Shown here piece by piece: positions 48,506 through 57,850 of a stretch of 64,000 nucleotides of DNA (positions are counted from its first letter, which is position 1; each line of letters starts with the position of its first letter). The notes under the pieces were generated by a model. That model worked only from the letters and a program-made list of their open reading frames with translations. It did no database searches and was not told the DNA's origin. Position numbers and translations under genes: made by a program. Origin of the DNA: Nesterenkonia sandarakina (GTDB lineage: Bacteria > Actinomycetota > Actinomycetes > Actinomycetales > Micrococcaceae); assembly GCF_013410215.1 (NCBI RefSeq), contig NZ_JACCFQ010000001.1:620001-684000 (forward strand). The letters run 5' to 3'.

Positions 48506-49498
48506 CTACCGCTGAGCCCCCTGGCGCCGCATCGCGATCTCGTAGAGGCTGATGCCCACCGCCATGGAGGCGTTCAGCGACTCGGTGGCCGAGGTGATCG
48601 GGATGGAGACGATCTGGTCGCAGGTCTCACGGACCAGGCGGGAGAGTCCCTTGCCTTCGGAGCCGACCACGATGATCACCGGCTCCTGGGCGAGTTCGAT
48701 GTCTTGGAGCGAGATATCGCCCCCGCCGTCGAGGCCGAGCACGAAGTATCCGAGCTGCTTCGCCTCCTTCAGCGTCTGGGTGAGGTTCTTCGCCCGCGCC
48801 ACGGGAATCCGTGCCGCGGCTCCCGCAGAGGTCTTCCAGGTCGTGGCGGTCACCCCGGCGCTGCGCCGTTCCGGGATCAGCACCCCGTGGGCGCCGAATG
48901 CGGAGGCGGCGCGCAGCATCGCGCCCAGGTTGCGCGGATCAGTGATCGAGTCGCACGCCAGGAACAGCGGCTGGTGGGCGATGTGTCCCTTGGCCGCGCG
49001 TTCCAGCTCGTCCTCGGCCAGATCCAGCGCGTCGAGGTAGTCATAGGGCTCCAGCAGCAGCGCGAGTCCCTGGTGGACCGCTCCCCCGGTGGCGTTGTCC
49101 AGGTGGCGGCGGGTGACCTCGCGGACCCGCACCCCGGCCTCGGCGGCGAACTGCAGAGCCTCGCGGACCCGACCGTCGGACTCGACGTCCGTGGCGACGT
49201 GGAGTTCCTTGGCAGGGACTCGTTCGCGCAGCGCCTCGAGCACCGAGTTGCGTCCGGCGACCATGTCCTCGGCGCCGAACCCGGAGCCGCGCTGGCGCGG
49301 TGCGTTGCTGCTGGACTTGGTGGCCGCCCGTTCGGCGAGCATCTTCTGCCGGTGCGCCTTGTGATACACCCGGTCCTCGGCCTTCGGCGTGGGGCCCTTG
49401 CCGCGCAGCGCGCGCCGCCCCTGACCGCCGGACCCGGTCTGGGGGCCCTTCTTCTCTCGTCGGATCGCGGCCGACTTGGGCCGTGAATCTCTTGCCAT
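48506..49498 (-). CDS. rlmB: 23S rRNA (guanosine-2'-O-)-methyltransferase RlmB
   Basis: A 330-residue SPOUT methyltransferase: substrate-binding domain (about 80-155, GRNSVLEALRERVPAKELHVA) and catalytic knot domain with DSITDPRNLGAMLRAASAFG, IIVVGSEGKGLSRLV and IPITSATESLNASMAVGISLYE. It methylates the 2'-O of G2251 (E. coli numbering) in 23S rRNA. The first 75 residues are a basic, disordered extension common in actinobacteria. It starts 2 bases after cysS. Confidence 0.94.
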   Translation of the reverse strand: MARDSRPKSAAIRREKKGPQTGSGGQGRRALRGKGPTPKAEDRVYHKAHRQKMLAERAATKSSSNAPRQRGSGFGAEDMVAGRNSVLEALRERVPAKELHVATDVESDGRVREALQFAAEAGVRVREVTRRHLDNATGGAVHQGLALLLEPYDYLDALDLAEDELERAAKGHIAHQPLFLACDSITDPRNLGAMLRAASAFGAHGVLIPERRSAGVTATTWKTSAGAAARIPVARAKNLTQTLKEAKQLGYFVLGLDGGGDISLQDIELAQEPVIIVVGSEGKGLSRLVRETCDQIVSIPITSATESLNASMAVGISLYEIAMRRQGAQR

Positions 49499-49500
49499 GA

Positions 49501-50991
49501 TCAGCCTTTCCTCGCCCCGGTGGCGGGGCTGGTGGTCGAACCCGTCCGGGCAAGCGCCCAGCGGGTTCCATCTTTGGAGTCTTCCAGCGCGATCCCGGCC
49601 TCGGTGAGCCGGTCGCGCAGAGCGTCGGCGCGGGCGTAGTCCTTGGCGGACTTCGCCTGCACGCGCTCATTGAGCAGCGCCTCGACCAGCTCAGCCAGAG
49701 ACTCTTCGGCCTCAGAGCTGCCCGACTCCCCGGCTTCGGGGACATCGCTGAGTCCGAGCACCCGCATCATGGTGTTCACGGCTGCCGCGCTGCGGGTCAT
49801 AGCTTCGGTGTCCCCGGCGTCGAGCGCGGTGTTGCCGGCCCGCACACTCTCATGCAGCACCGCCAGCGCCTGGGGAACGTTGAGGTCGTCGTTCATCGCC
49901 GCGGCAAACGCCTCGGGCACGGTCTGACCACCGCCCAGGTCCTGGTCTCCGAGGCTGCGCTGGGCACGCGCCAGGAAGGTCTCGACCCGTTCGACCGCTG
50001 ACTGGGCCTCCTGCAGGGAGGTGGGTCGGTAGTCCAGCTGGGAGCGGTAGTGCGCCTGCCCCAGGAAGTAGCGCACTGCGCGCGGGCGGGCCGCGGCGAG
50101 CATCTCCTCCGGTGCGATGGTGTTGCCCAGGGATTTGGACATCTTCTCTCCGGCGTAGGTGACCATCCCGTTGTGCAGCCAGAAGCGTGCGAAATCGTCG
50201 CCCGCGGCCGCGGACTGCGCCAGCTCGTTCTCGTGGTGCGGAAAGCGCAGGTCCAGGCCGCCACCATGGATGTCGAATTGGCTGCCGAGGTACTTGGTCG
50301 CCATCACGGAGCACTCCACGTGCCACCCGGGACGCCCGGCGCCCCAGGGCGCGTCCCAACGGGCGGTCACCGGGTCGCTGGACTTGTGGCCCTTCCACAG
50401 CGCGAAGTCGCGGGGATCGCGCTTGCCCCGTGCGTCGGCGTCGGCCGCGTCCTGCATGTCTTCGGCCCGCTGATGGGTCAGCTCCCCGTAGCGGGGCCAG
50501 GAGCGGACATCGAAGTACACGTCCCCGGAGCCGTCCTGGGCCGGGTAGGCATGCTCGGCGTCGATCAGCCGCTGGATCAGTGCGAACATCTCGGTCATAT
50601 GTCCGGTGGCGCGCGGCTCGTAGCGTGGGCGCTTCACTCCGAGCGCGTCGTAGGCCTGATGAAACGCCTGCTCGAAGCGGTACGCGAGGGCGAACCAGGG
50701 CTCCTGCGCCGGGTAGTCCGGGGTCGCGGCATGTTCTGGCAGGTGGGACTGGGCCGACTTCTCCAGGATCTTGTCATCGATGTCGGTGACGTTGCGGACG
50801 CTGAGCACATCGAAGCCGCTGTGTTCGAGCCAGCGGATCAGAATGTCGAAGGCCACCGCGGATCGCACGTGCCCGACGTGGGGACGCCCCTGGACGGTGG
50901 CGCCGCAGTAGTACAGGGACACCCGTCCCGGTTCCAGGGGCTCGAAATCCCGCACGGTCGCCGTCTTGGTGTCATAGAGTCGCAGTCCCAC
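49501..50991 (-). CDS. cysS: Cysteinyl-tRNA synthetase
   Basis: A 496-residue class I synthetase. The zinc Cys29 and HIGH-type motif H38-V-G-H41 ([11 protein letters not shown]) are present, as is KMSKSLGN and the WHVECSVMA zinc/Cys site block. It charges tRNA-Cys. The final [13 protein letters not shown] tail is species-specific. It starts 4 bases after ispDF. Distinguished from MshC by the KMSKSLGN context and length of about 496. Confidence 0.95.
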   Translation of the reverse strand: MGLRLYDTKTATVRDFEPLEPGRVSLYYCGATVQGRPHVGHVRSAVAFDILIRWLEHSGFDVLSVRNVTDIDDKILEKSAQSHLPEHAATPDYPAQEPWFALAYRFEQAFHQAYDALGVKRPRYEPRATGHMTEMFALIQRLIDAEHAYPAQDGSGDVYFDVRSWPRYGELTHQRAEDMQDAADADARGKRDPRDFALWKGHKSSDPVTARWDAPWGAGRPGWHVECSVMATKYLGSQFDIHGGGLDLRFPHHENELAQSAAAGDDFARFWLHNGMVTYAGEKMSKSLGNTIAPEEMLAAARPRAVRYFLGQAHYRSQLDYRPTSLQEAQSAVERVETFLARAQRSLGDQDLGGGQTVPEAFAAAMNDDLNVPQALAVLHESVRAGNTALDAGDTEAMTRSAAAVNTMMRVLGLSDVPEAGESGSSEAEESLAELVEALLNERVQAKSAKDYARADALRDRLTEAGIALEDSKDGTRWALARTGSTTSPATGARKG

Positions 50992-50995
50992 GCGC

Positions 50996-52447
50996 TCAGC
51001 CTATCCGGTCCTCGGTTCGCAGCGTGTAGACCACAGCGGTGGCGGTGGCCAGGATGCCCTCGCCGCGCCCGGTGAAGCCCAGTCCGTCCGAGGTCGTGGC
51101 GCTGATCGCGACCGGCGCTCCTGCCGCGGCGCTGAGCACCTGCTGCGCCTCAGCTCGGCGCGGGCCGAACTTGGGGCGCTGCCCCACGAACTGCACCGCG
51201 ATCGAGCCGATGCCGAAGCCCTCCCGGGCCAGGATGCGCGCGGCCTCGGCCAGCAGCTGCGCCCCCGAGGCGCCTTCGAGCTCCGGGCGGGCGGTGCCGA
51301 TGGTGTCTGCCCCGAAGTGCACGCCCAGATCGCCCAGCCCAGCGGCACTGAACAGCGCGTCGCAGCAGGCGTGGGCCACGGCGTCGCCGTCGGAGTGTCC
51401 GGTCAGTCCCTGCTGGCCCGGCCAGTACAGCCCCGCCAGCCAGAGGTCCCTCGGCTGGTCCTCCGGGGCGAAGCCATGGACGTCGTGCCCGATCCCCACC
51501 CGCGGGAGCACCGGCTGGGCTGCGGCGCCGGTGGTCTGGATCAGCGACTCGGCCGCCGCGAGATCGGAAGGGCCGGTGATCTTCACGGCCTGCTCGGAAC
51601 CAGGCACCACAGCGACCTCGACTCCCATGGCTTCAGCGATCATGGCCTCATCGGTCAGCGTCTCCGCCTGGGCGTCCGGGAGGTCTCCGATGAAGTCGAA
51701 GGCCCGCTGCAGCAGCTGAAGGGTGAAGCCCTGCGGGGTCTGCACCGCGCGCAGCTCGGACCTCGGCACCGTCTCGAGGACCGTCTCCGCACCGGTGGCC
51801 GCGCCAGGCTCGGTGTGCACCCGCTTGATGGTGTCGGTGACCCGCAGAGCCGGGACGACGGCGGGGGCGCCTGCCTCCACGGCGGCGAACACCGTCTCGT
51901 AGACGCCCGGTGGGGTCATCGCCCGGGCGGCGTCCTGGATCAGCACCGAGGTGGACGCGGGATCCCACGTGCCTGCTGCCGCGCGCAGCAGCTCATGGAC
52001 TCCGGCGCGCACCGAGGAGGATCTGCTGGCGCCGCCCCGGGTGAGGTGGACAGGGACCCCCGTGGCGGTGCGGAACTGCTCCCCCACGGCGGTGAGCGTC
52101 TCGACGCTGCTCTTATCCGCAGGCAGCACGAGCACCACGGCGTCCAGGCCCGGAGCCTCTGGGTCTGGAGTCCCCGGGCCTGGAGCCGCCCCGCCTGGGT
52201 TCATGGGGCCCTGGGTGAGCTCCTGGATGCGCTGCATCACATGGGCGAGAATCGGGCGTCCCGCCAGTTCCACGCAGGCTTTCGGTATGCCGCGGCCAAG
52301 CCGCTCTCCGCTGCCGGCGGCCACAACGATGATCGCCCGGCGCGCTGTGACAGGTGTCCCTGTCCCGGCGTCCGGGCGATTCATCGACGAGGCTCCCTGA
52401 GGAGCTTCCCTGGCTGCCGGTGCGACCTGTGGTCCCACCTGGCTCAT
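50996..52447 (-). CDS. ispDF: Bifunctional IspD-IspF enzyme
   Basis: A 483-residue fusion. The N-terminal IspD domain (about 35-310) has the nucleotide loop [17 protein letters not shown] and makes CDP-methylerythritol; the C-terminal IspF domain (about 322-480) has the metal site [17 protein letters not shown] and [10 protein letters not shown] and forms the cyclic diphosphate. Both act in the non-mevalonate isoprenoid pathway; IspE is elsewhere. ATG 52447 is 2 bases after the carD stop; ATG 52384 has a better GGGAG site and would drop a non-conserved 21-residue leader. A Pro/Gly-rich insert (about 95-112) is from GGAGCC/GGGTCT repeats. Confidence 0.94.
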   Translation of the reverse strand: MSQVGPQVAPAAREAPQGASSMNRPDAGTGTPVTARRAIIVVAAGSGERLGRGIPKACVELAGRPILAHVMQRIQELTQGPMNPGGAAPGPGTPDPEAPGLDAVVLVLPADKSSVETLTAVGEQFRTATGVPVHLTRGGASRSSSVRAGVHELLRAAAGTWDPASTSVLIQDAARAMTPPGVYETVFAAVEAGAPAVVPALRVTDTIKRVHTEPGAATGAETVLETVPRSELRAVQTPQGFTLQLLQRAFDFIGDLPDAQAETLTDEAMIAEAMGVEVAVVPGSEQAVKITGPSDLAAAESLIQTTGAAAQPVLPRVGIGHDVHGFAPEDQPRDLWLAGLYWPGQQGLTGHSDGDAVAHACCDALFSAAGLGDLGVHFGADTIGTARPELEGASGAQLLAEAARILAREGFGIGSIAVQFVGQRPKFGPRRAEAQQVLSAAAGAPVAISATTSDGLGFTGRGEGILATATAVVYTLRTEDRIG

Positions 52448-52449
52448 AT

Positions 52450-52968
52450 CTACTCGGCGACCTTCTCGGGCTCTGCAGCCGTCGGGGCCTGATCGAGGAT
52501 CTCGTCGAGGAGCTTTGCGGCGTCCTCCTCGTCGAGCTTCTTCGCCAGCGCCAGCTCCGAGACCAGGATCTGCCGGGCCTTGGCCAGCATGCGCTTCTCC
52601 CCGGCGGAGAGACCGCGATCATTCTCGCGCCGCCACAGGTCACGCACGACTTCGGCCACCTTGTTCACATCGCCGGAGGCGAGCTTCTCAAGGTTGGCCT
52701 TGTACCGGCGCGACCAGTTGGTGGGCTCCTCGGTGTACTCGGCACGCAGCACGTCGAAGACATGCTCCAGACCTTCTGCACCGACGACATCACGCACACC
52801 GACCAGGTCCACGTTGTCTGCTGGCACCTCGATGGTCAGGTCACCCTGGGAGACCCTGAGCTTGAGGTACATCTTTTCCTCGCCGCGAATGGTGCGGGTC
52901 TTCACTTCTTCAATCGTCGCCGCACCGTGGTGTGGGTATACGACCGTCTCGCCGACCTCAAAATTCAT
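52450..52968 (-). CDS. carD: RNA polymerase-binding regulator CarD
   Basis: A 172-residue protein with the N-terminal RID ([22 protein letters not shown]) and the nearly invariant C-terminal block [35 protein letters not shown], including the Trp that wedges the promoter bubble. CarD stabilises open complexes, notably at rRNA promoters. ATG 52968 gives the canonical N-terminus; an earlier frame adds 12 non-conserved residues. It heads the tight ispDF-cysS-rlmB-mak-like operon. Confidence 0.96.
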   Translation of the reverse strand: MNFEVGETVVYPHHGAATIEEVKTRTIRGEEKMYLKLRVSQGDLTIEVPADNVDLVGVRDVVGAEGLEHVFDVLRAEYTEEPTNWSRRYKANLEKLASGDVNKVAEVVRDLWRRENDRGLSAGEKRMLAKARQILVSELALAKKLDEEDAAKLLDEILDQAPTAAEPEKVAE

Positions 52969-53239
52969 GTAATGATTCCCCTTTCCCGACCTCAAGTTTA
53001 TCACGCGTCACAATCGGCTCCGCGTGTCGCACCGGGGCGCCTGCGCCGTCACCACATAGGGTTCGCCGCCATCTGATTTCGACATCCTGTAGAATTGTGC
53101 TCAGTTCAGACCGGCACGAAGGCGAGGATTTCCGCGCTGACGTGGACGACATCTGCGACGCACACTGATCTCCGGGCACCGACACCGCGTACCCTGGAGC
53201 TGATCTGCATCGCCCCAAGCCCGTGAGGAGACTCTCCCC

Positions 53240-53800
53240 GTGAAGTTCTCAGCCGATAAGACCCGCCGCCTGGCAGCGGTCTCTGTGGCAGCTGCCGCGC
53301 TCCTGGGCGCCAGCGGCTGCAGCGCCGTCAACTACCAGGCCACCACTCAGCAGTACGCCGCCTCCGACGGCACCCGCGCCGACGTCGAAAACGTGCAGTT
53401 CCGCCACATGGCCTTCGTCACCGACGAGGCCGGCAACCCTGCCCGGGCGATGGGCTCGATCATCAACAGCGGCGCCGAGGACGTCGAGGTGGAGCTCGAC
53501 GTCGACGGCGAGAGCTTCTCCGCGACGCTTCCGGCCGGCGAGAAGGTCTCCCTGGAGCTCGACGAGGAGCTCGTCGTGGAGTCCTTCCAGGGCGATCCCG
53601 GCGAGATGCATGAGATCACCGTCAGCGTGGACGGCGAGTCCGAGCAGATCATGGCTTCGGTCTTCGACGGGGTCCTCCCGGAGTACCGGCACCTGCTCCC
53701 CAACGGCTTCGACGAGTCCATGGCAGAGCACCTCGTGCATGGTCCCGACACCTGGGGCAGCGGCGCAGCGCACCACGATCCAGACGACGAGGGCCACTGA
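53240..53800 (+). CDS. Putative lipoprotein of unknown function
   Basis: A 186-residue secreted protein. A signal peptide with lipobox L-G-A-S-G-C27 ends near residue 27. The mature part is acidic with an Ig-like/beta-rich region (VENVQFRHMAFVTDEAGNPARAMGSIINSGAEDVEVELDVDG) and a His/Asp-rich C-terminus (HHDPDDEGH) that could bind metal. Reminiscent of LpqE/PCuAC-type lipoproteins, but the copper-site residues are not clearly conserved. GTG start with GAGGAG upstream. It is divergent from carD. Confidence 0.8.
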   Translation: MKFSADKTRRLAAVSVAAAALLGASGCSAVNYQATTQQYAASDGTRADVENVQFRHMAFVTDEAGNPARAMGSIINSGAEDVEVELDVDGESFSATLPAGEKVSLELDEELVVESFQGDPGEMHEITVSVDGESEQIMASVFDGVLPEYRHLLPNGFDESMAEHLVHGPDTWGSGAAHHDPDDEGH

Positions 53801-53808
53801 GGCTCAGT

Positions 53809-53857
53809 GACACGACGAAGGACCCACTTCACGATGAGGTGGGTCCTTCTTCGTGTC
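53809..53857. terminator. Bidirectional terminator hairpin
   Basis: GACACGACGAAGGACCCAC pairs with GTGGGTCCTTCTTCGTGTC (one mismatch over 19 bp). It lies between the convergent lipoprotein and glutaredoxin-like genes. Confidence 0.85.
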
Positions 53858-53873
53858 CGGGGGCTGATCGTCC

Positions 53874-54134
53874 TCAGGACCCCGCAGTGGCCTCTCGGAG
53901 CAGCCGTCGCAGACGCTGCGGGTCGATGCGCCAGAAGTCCCTGACCCGCCCATCGATGCGCAGCACCGGGATCTCCTCGGCGAAGCTGGCCAGCAGCGTC
54001 GCGTCCTCGGTGATGTCGTGTTCGATGAATGTCACGGAGAACTCCGCGCAGGCTTCGCGGGTGACCGCCACGGCCTCTTCGCAGAGGTGGCAGCCCTGCT
54101 TGGTGAGCAGCTCGACCTCGACCGTGTGACCCAT
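53874..54134 (-). CDS. Glutaredoxin-like protein (DUF836)
   Basis: An 86-residue thioredoxin-fold protein with C15-H-L-C18 and the cis-Pro loop EEIPVLRI. DUF836/glutaredoxin 2-like proteins reduce disulfides or act with low-molecular-weight thiols such as mycothiol; specificity unknown. ATG 54134 has GAGGGG upstream. It is separated from the bS22 peptide by a terminator. Confidence 0.85.
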   Translation of the reverse strand: MGHTVEVELLTKQGCHLCEEAVAVTREACAEFSVTFIEHDITEDATLLASFAEEIPVLRIDGRVRDFWRIDPQRLRRLLREATAGS

Positions 54135-54171
54135 GACGGGGCCTCCCCTCTCGGTGGTTTCCTGATCCGAC

Positions 54172-54211
54172 GAAGAAACCCCGGCCGCCTGTGGGCTGCC
54201 GGGGTTTCTTC
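54172..54211 (-). terminator. Terminator downstream of the bS22-like gene
   Basis: GAAGAAACCCCGG and CCGGGGTTTCTTC form a perfect 13-bp stem, 16 bases past the stop of the small ribosomal-type gene. The T-rich 3' arm supports intrinsic termination. Confidence 0.85.
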
Positions 54212-54227
54212 ACGCGTCCAAGAAGTC

Positions 54228-54326
54228 TTATTTCTTGTTGCGGCGCTGGTGACGAGTCTTCCGCAGACGTTTGCGGTGCTTCTTCTTCGCCATGCGCTTG
54301 CGGCGCTTCTTGATCACTGAGCCCAT
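54228..54326 (-). CDS. AURKAIP1/COX24-domain ribosomal mini-protein (bS22)
   Basis: A 32-residue, extremely basic peptide (MGSVIKKRRKRMAKKKHRKRL to the NKK end). This is the actinobacterial small-subunit protein bS22, first described in mycobacterial ribosomes. ATG 54326 with AAGGAC upstream. It is too short for most gene finders but is strongly conserved. Confidence 0.9.
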   Translation of the reverse strand: MGSVIKKRRKRMAKKKHRKRLRKTRHQRRNKK

Positions 54327-54426
54327 GGGGTGCAGTCCTTGTCTGTAGGTAAACAACGAGAAAAAGGTCTCGGAACAGTGTAGCCGCAACGCCCTGCTGG
54401 CACAGAATCGGCGGATCCGCCCAGGA

Positions 54427-55611
54427 TCAGTCGAACCAGGGGTCGAGCCCATAGAGCGGGAAGATCTCCCTGCGGGTCTGCATCACCGCGCGATCCACGG
54501 CATCGGATGGGTCGTAGCCGAGCTCCCAGGAGCGCCACCACAGCTCGGCGTCGTCGCCCATGGTCTCCGGTGTGAGCACCTGGTGGCGCTCACGCACATA
54601 GTCCCGCCAGGCCCCCGGCACCGGGGTCTTCAGGGAGAGCGGCGCCCCCACGATCACCCCGGTCAGATGGGTCCAGCTGCGCGGGACCACGGTGTGCACG
54701 GCGTAGCCGCCGCCGCCGGTGGCGATCCAGCGCCCTTCGCAGTGCTCATCGGCGAGGTGGGCGATGTCCAGCGCGCTCTGCCGATGCGCGTCCACGCTGA
54801 GCAGCAGATCAGACAGCGGGTCATCGCGGTGCGAGTCGCAGCCGTGCTGGGAGACGATGACCTCGGGCTCGAAGGCCGCCACCAGCTGCGGGACGACCGC
54901 GTGGAAGGCGCGCAGCCAGCCGGCGTCGCCGGTGTTCTCCGGCAGCGCGATGTTCACGGCGGAGCCCTCGGCGCCGGGTCCTCCGGTCTCGTTGGGGAAC
55001 CCGGTGCCCGGGTAGAGCGCGACCCCGGTCTGATGGATCGAGATGGTCATCACGCGGGGATCGTCGTAGAAGATGTCCTGCGTGCCGTCCCCGTGATGGG
55101 CGTCCACATCGATGTAGACCACCCGGCGGGTGCCCTGCTCGAGCAGCAGCGCGATGGCCACCGCGGAGTCGTTATAGACGCAGAAGCCGCCTGCCCGGGA
55201 TCTCGCGGCATGATGCATCCCTCCGGCGAAGTTCAGCGCGCGCACCGCGGTTCCCTCCACCAGCGCCTGGGCGCACTGCCGGGTGCCGTCGACGATGCGG
55301 GCCGCGCCGAGATGGATCTCGCTGAACACCGGGGTGTCCTCGGTGCCGAGACCGTGATCTTCCGAGGCGTGCCCGCGCTCGGCGGCGTTCTTCACGGCGC
55401 TGATATAGTCGCCCGAGTGCACCGTGCCCAGCACGGCGTCCGAGGCGATCCCGGTCTCCAGCCGCTGCACGTGCGCGCCGTCGAAGAGGCCGAACTCCCG
55501 GCAGAGCCGCGCGGTGAGGTCCAGCCGCACCGGATCCATGGGGTGGTCGGAGTTGAAGCGATACTCGAGCAGCGCCTCGTCCCATACGAGAGCGACAGGA
55601 AGTTCTCCCAC
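54427..55611 (-). CDS. acuC: Acetoin utilization protein AcuC (histone deacetylase family)
   Basis: A 394-residue class I-type deacetylase. The active-site His pair is GGMHHAA, the zinc ligands are in YIDVDAHHGDGTQ, and GGGGYAVH matches the C-terminal loop. AcuC deacetylates lysines on central-metabolism proteins such as acetyl-CoA synthetase. GTG 55611 is chosen because AGGAGG is 6 bases upstream; a longer frame lies antisense to trkA. It follows trkA by 11 bases. Confidence 0.93.
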   Translation of the reverse strand: MGELPVALVWDEALLEYRFNSDHPMDPVRLDLTARLCREFGLFDGAHVQRLETGIASDAVLGTVHSGDYISAVKNAAERGHASEDHGLGTEDTPVFSEIHLGAARIVDGTRQCAQALVEGTAVRALNFAGGMHHAARSRAGGFCVYNDSAVAIALLLEQGTRRVVYIDVDAHHGDGTQDIFYDDPRVMTISIHQTGVALYPGTGFPNETGGPGAEGSAVNIALPENTGDAGWLRAFHAVVPQLVAAFEPEVIVSQHGCDSHRDDPLSDLLLSVDAHRQSALDIAHLADEHCEGRWIATGGGGYAVHTVVPRSWTHLTGVIVGAPLSLKTPVPGAWRDYVRERHQVLTPETMGDDAELWWRSWELGYDPSDAVDRAVMQTRREIFPLYGLDPWFD

Positions 55612-55622
55612 GGGTGGCCTCC

Positions 55623-56294
55623 TCAGGCGTGGTCGGCGAAATACTCCAGCTGGGAGACGTCTCCGGAGACGATGATGGTGTCTCCTGCGGAGACCAGGGT
55701 GTCGGGCTGGGCGTAGACGAAGTCCTTTCCCGGTGACTTCACGCCCACCACATTGACCTTGTGCCGGCGCCGGGGCTGGCACTGGTCGATGGTCTTGCCG
55801 TGAAGCTCGCGCGGCGGGCGCATCTTCACGATCGCGAAGTCGTCGTCGAACTTGATGAAGTCCAGCATCTGACCCGAGACCAGGTGCGCGGCGCGGACCC
55901 CGGCGTCGTGCTCCGGGTAGATCACGTGGTGGCACCCGATCCGGGTGAGGATCTTGCCGTGGGTCGGATTGATCGCCTTGGCCCAGACCTGACTCACCCC
56001 CAGGTCGACCAGGTTCGCGGCGATCAGCACCGAGGATTCGATGGAGGTGCCGACGCCGACGACGGCGGAGTCGAACTCCTGGGCACCGACCTGACGCAGC
56101 GCCTCGATATCGGTGGCATCGGCCTCGACCACATGGGTGAGCATGTCGGCGTACTTCTGGACCAGGCTGCGGTCCCGCTCCACGGCGAGAACTTCCTTGT
56201 TCTGGCTCACGAGCTGGTTGCTCAAGGCGATGCCGAAGCGGCCGAGGCCCACGACCAGGACCGGCTTGTTGCTCTGGGGGTTCAGCTTGGCCAC
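55623..56294 (-). CDS. Potassium uptake regulatory subunit TrkA/KtrA
   Basis: A 223-residue RCK protein: RCK_N Rossmann region (VLVVGLGRFGIALSNQLVSQ, acidic VERD) and RCK_C from about 140. KtrA-type rings bind ATP/ADP and c-di-AMP and gate the KtrB/TrkH channel. It lies downstream of the channel gene with a 146-base gap in which I see no gene. Confidence 0.92.
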   Translation of the reverse strand: MAKLNPQSNKPVLVVGLGRFGIALSNQLVSQNKEVLAVERDRSLVQKYADMLTHVVEADATDIEALRQVGAQEFDSAVVGVGTSIESSVLIAANLVDLGVSQVWAKAINPTHGKILTRIGCHHVIYPEHDAGVRAAHLVSGQMLDFIKFDDDFAIVKMRPPRELHGKTIDQCQPRRRHKVNVVGVKSPGKDFVYAQPDTLVSAGDTIIVSGDVSQLEYFADHA

Positions 56295-56440
56295 GAATGC
56301 GTCCTTTTCCGCGAAGAGGCTGCTCGGCCCTGCGGAGCCGAGTCTTGAAGTGCTGACTCAAGGGTAAACCCCCGGACTCGCCCCGGCGGCACCGGGAAGA
56401 CGCCCCGCTTCCGGGGATCCGCCCGGATTCCAGGGGGACC

Positions 56441-57850
56441 TCAGCCGATCATCGGACGACCCTCGGGGTAGCGGTAGCGGACCCGGCTGCGCTGACGCAC
56501 GGTCAGCGAGGCGGCGAAGGTGATGATTCCGACGCGGCCGGCGAACATCAGTGCGGCGAGCACGTAGAGCCCCTCCGGCGGCAGGTCCTCGGTGAGCCCG
56601 CTGGTGAGACCCACGGTGGCGAAGGCGGAGACCGACTCATAGAGCGGGCGTCCCATGTCGAGTCCGGTGATGTACATCAGCCAGACGGTGGAGATCAGCA
56701 CCAGGGTCGCACCCATGGCCACCACCGAGACGGCCACCCGCACCGCCGAGGGCGGGATGGTGCGTCCGTGTGCGGTGGACTCGGTGTCGCCGCGGGCCTC
56801 GGCCAGGAATGCCAGCCAGATCACCGCGATGGTGGTGACCTTGATGCCTCCGGCGGTGGAGGCGGACCCGCCGCCGGCGAACATCAGCGCGTCTGAGATC
56901 AGCATGGTCTCGGAGTTCTGCAGGTTCGACTCGACCACCGAGAACCCTCCGGAGCGCATGTTCACCGAGGCGAAGAGCGAGTTCTGCAGCTTCTCCGCGA
57001 CGCTCATATCGCCGATGGTGGAGCTGTTGGACCATTCCATGACCCCGTAGAGCACCGCGCCGATCACCATGAGCAGCAGCGTCACCTCCAGGGTCAGCTT
57101 GGTGTGCAGGTTCCAGCGCCGGACGTGCCAGCGGTTGGTCCAGAGCATGAAGAGCACCGGGAAGCCCAGGCTGCCCAGGAAGACCCCGACCATGATGGTC
57201 CAGATGACCACCGGGTCGTTGCCGAAGCCGGCGAAGCCCTCGGCGTGCGCCACGAATCCGGCGTTGTTGAATGCGGAGATGGCGTAGAAGGTGCCGTCCC
57301 AGACCCCGCTGGAGATATCTCCGTTGATCTGGATGAAGCGCGGAATCAGCACCAGCATCAGCAGCGCCTCCACCACCGCGGAACAGATCACGACGGTTCG
57401 GATGACCTGGCCGGTCTCCCCCATCGATCCGGTGGAGATGCCGCCCTCCTGGGCCACCAGCCGGGTCCGCAGCCCGAGGTTGCGGGTCACCGAGATCGCC
57501 AGCAGCGCGGCGATGGTGATGATGCCCAGGCCGCCGACCTGGATCCCGATCAGGATCACCAGCTCACCGGCGAAGGACCAGTGCTCAGCGGTGTTCACCG
57601 GGGTGAGCCCGGTGACGGTCACTGCTGAGGTGGCCACGAAGAGCGCCTCGTGGAAGGCGGCGGACGACCCTGACGCGGTGGCCCAGGGCATGTTCAGCAG
57701 CGAGGCGAACACCGCGATGGTCACCCCGAAGATCAACATCGCGGCGCGGGCCGGCGAGGTGCTGGTCAGTCGTCGCGTCCAGTGCTTCAGGTAGGCCCGG
57801 AACCCGACTCGGCGGCCTCCGCCGGGCTCAGTCTGCGCTGCGGAGCTCAT
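56441..57850 (-). CDS. TrkH/KtrB-type potassium transporter
   Basis: A 469-residue membrane protein with four pore repeats; selectivity-type segments TSAVTVTGLTP, SAFNNAGF, NMRSGGFSV and SAFATVGLTSGL are visible. It imports K+ (Na+-dependent in Ktr systems), relevant for osmotic adaptation together with otsAB. ATG 57850 overlaps the proC end by 23 bases. Pairs with the RCK gene just downstream. Confidence 0.94.
   Translation of the reverse strand: MSSAAQTEPGGGRRVGFRAYLKHWTRRLTSTSPARAAMLIFGVTIAVFASLLNMPWATASGSSAAFHEALFVATSAVTVTGLTPVNTAEHWSFAGELVILIGIQVGGLGIITIAALLAISVTRNLGLRTRLVAQEGGISTGSMGETGQVIRTVVICSAVVEALLMLVLIPRFIQINGDISSGVWDGTFYAISAFNNAGFVAHAEGFAGFGNDPVVIWTIMVGVFLGSLGFPVLFMLWTNRWHVRRWNLHTKLTLEVTLLLMVIGAVLYGVMEWSNSSTIGDMSVAEKLQNSLFASVNMRSGGFSVVESNLQNSETMLISDALMFAGGGSASTAGGIKVTTIAVIWLAFLAEARGDTESTAHGRTIPPSAVRVAVSVVAMGATLVLISTVWLMYITGLDMGRPLYESVSAFATVGLTSGLTEDLPPEGLYVLAALMFAGRVGIITFAASLTVRQRSRVRYRYPEGRPMIG

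Noticed and set aside
54427-56361. A 644-residue AcuC fusion protein
   Set aside because: The first 250 residues are a shadow of trkA in another frame; GTG 55611 with AGGAGG begins the true AcuC.
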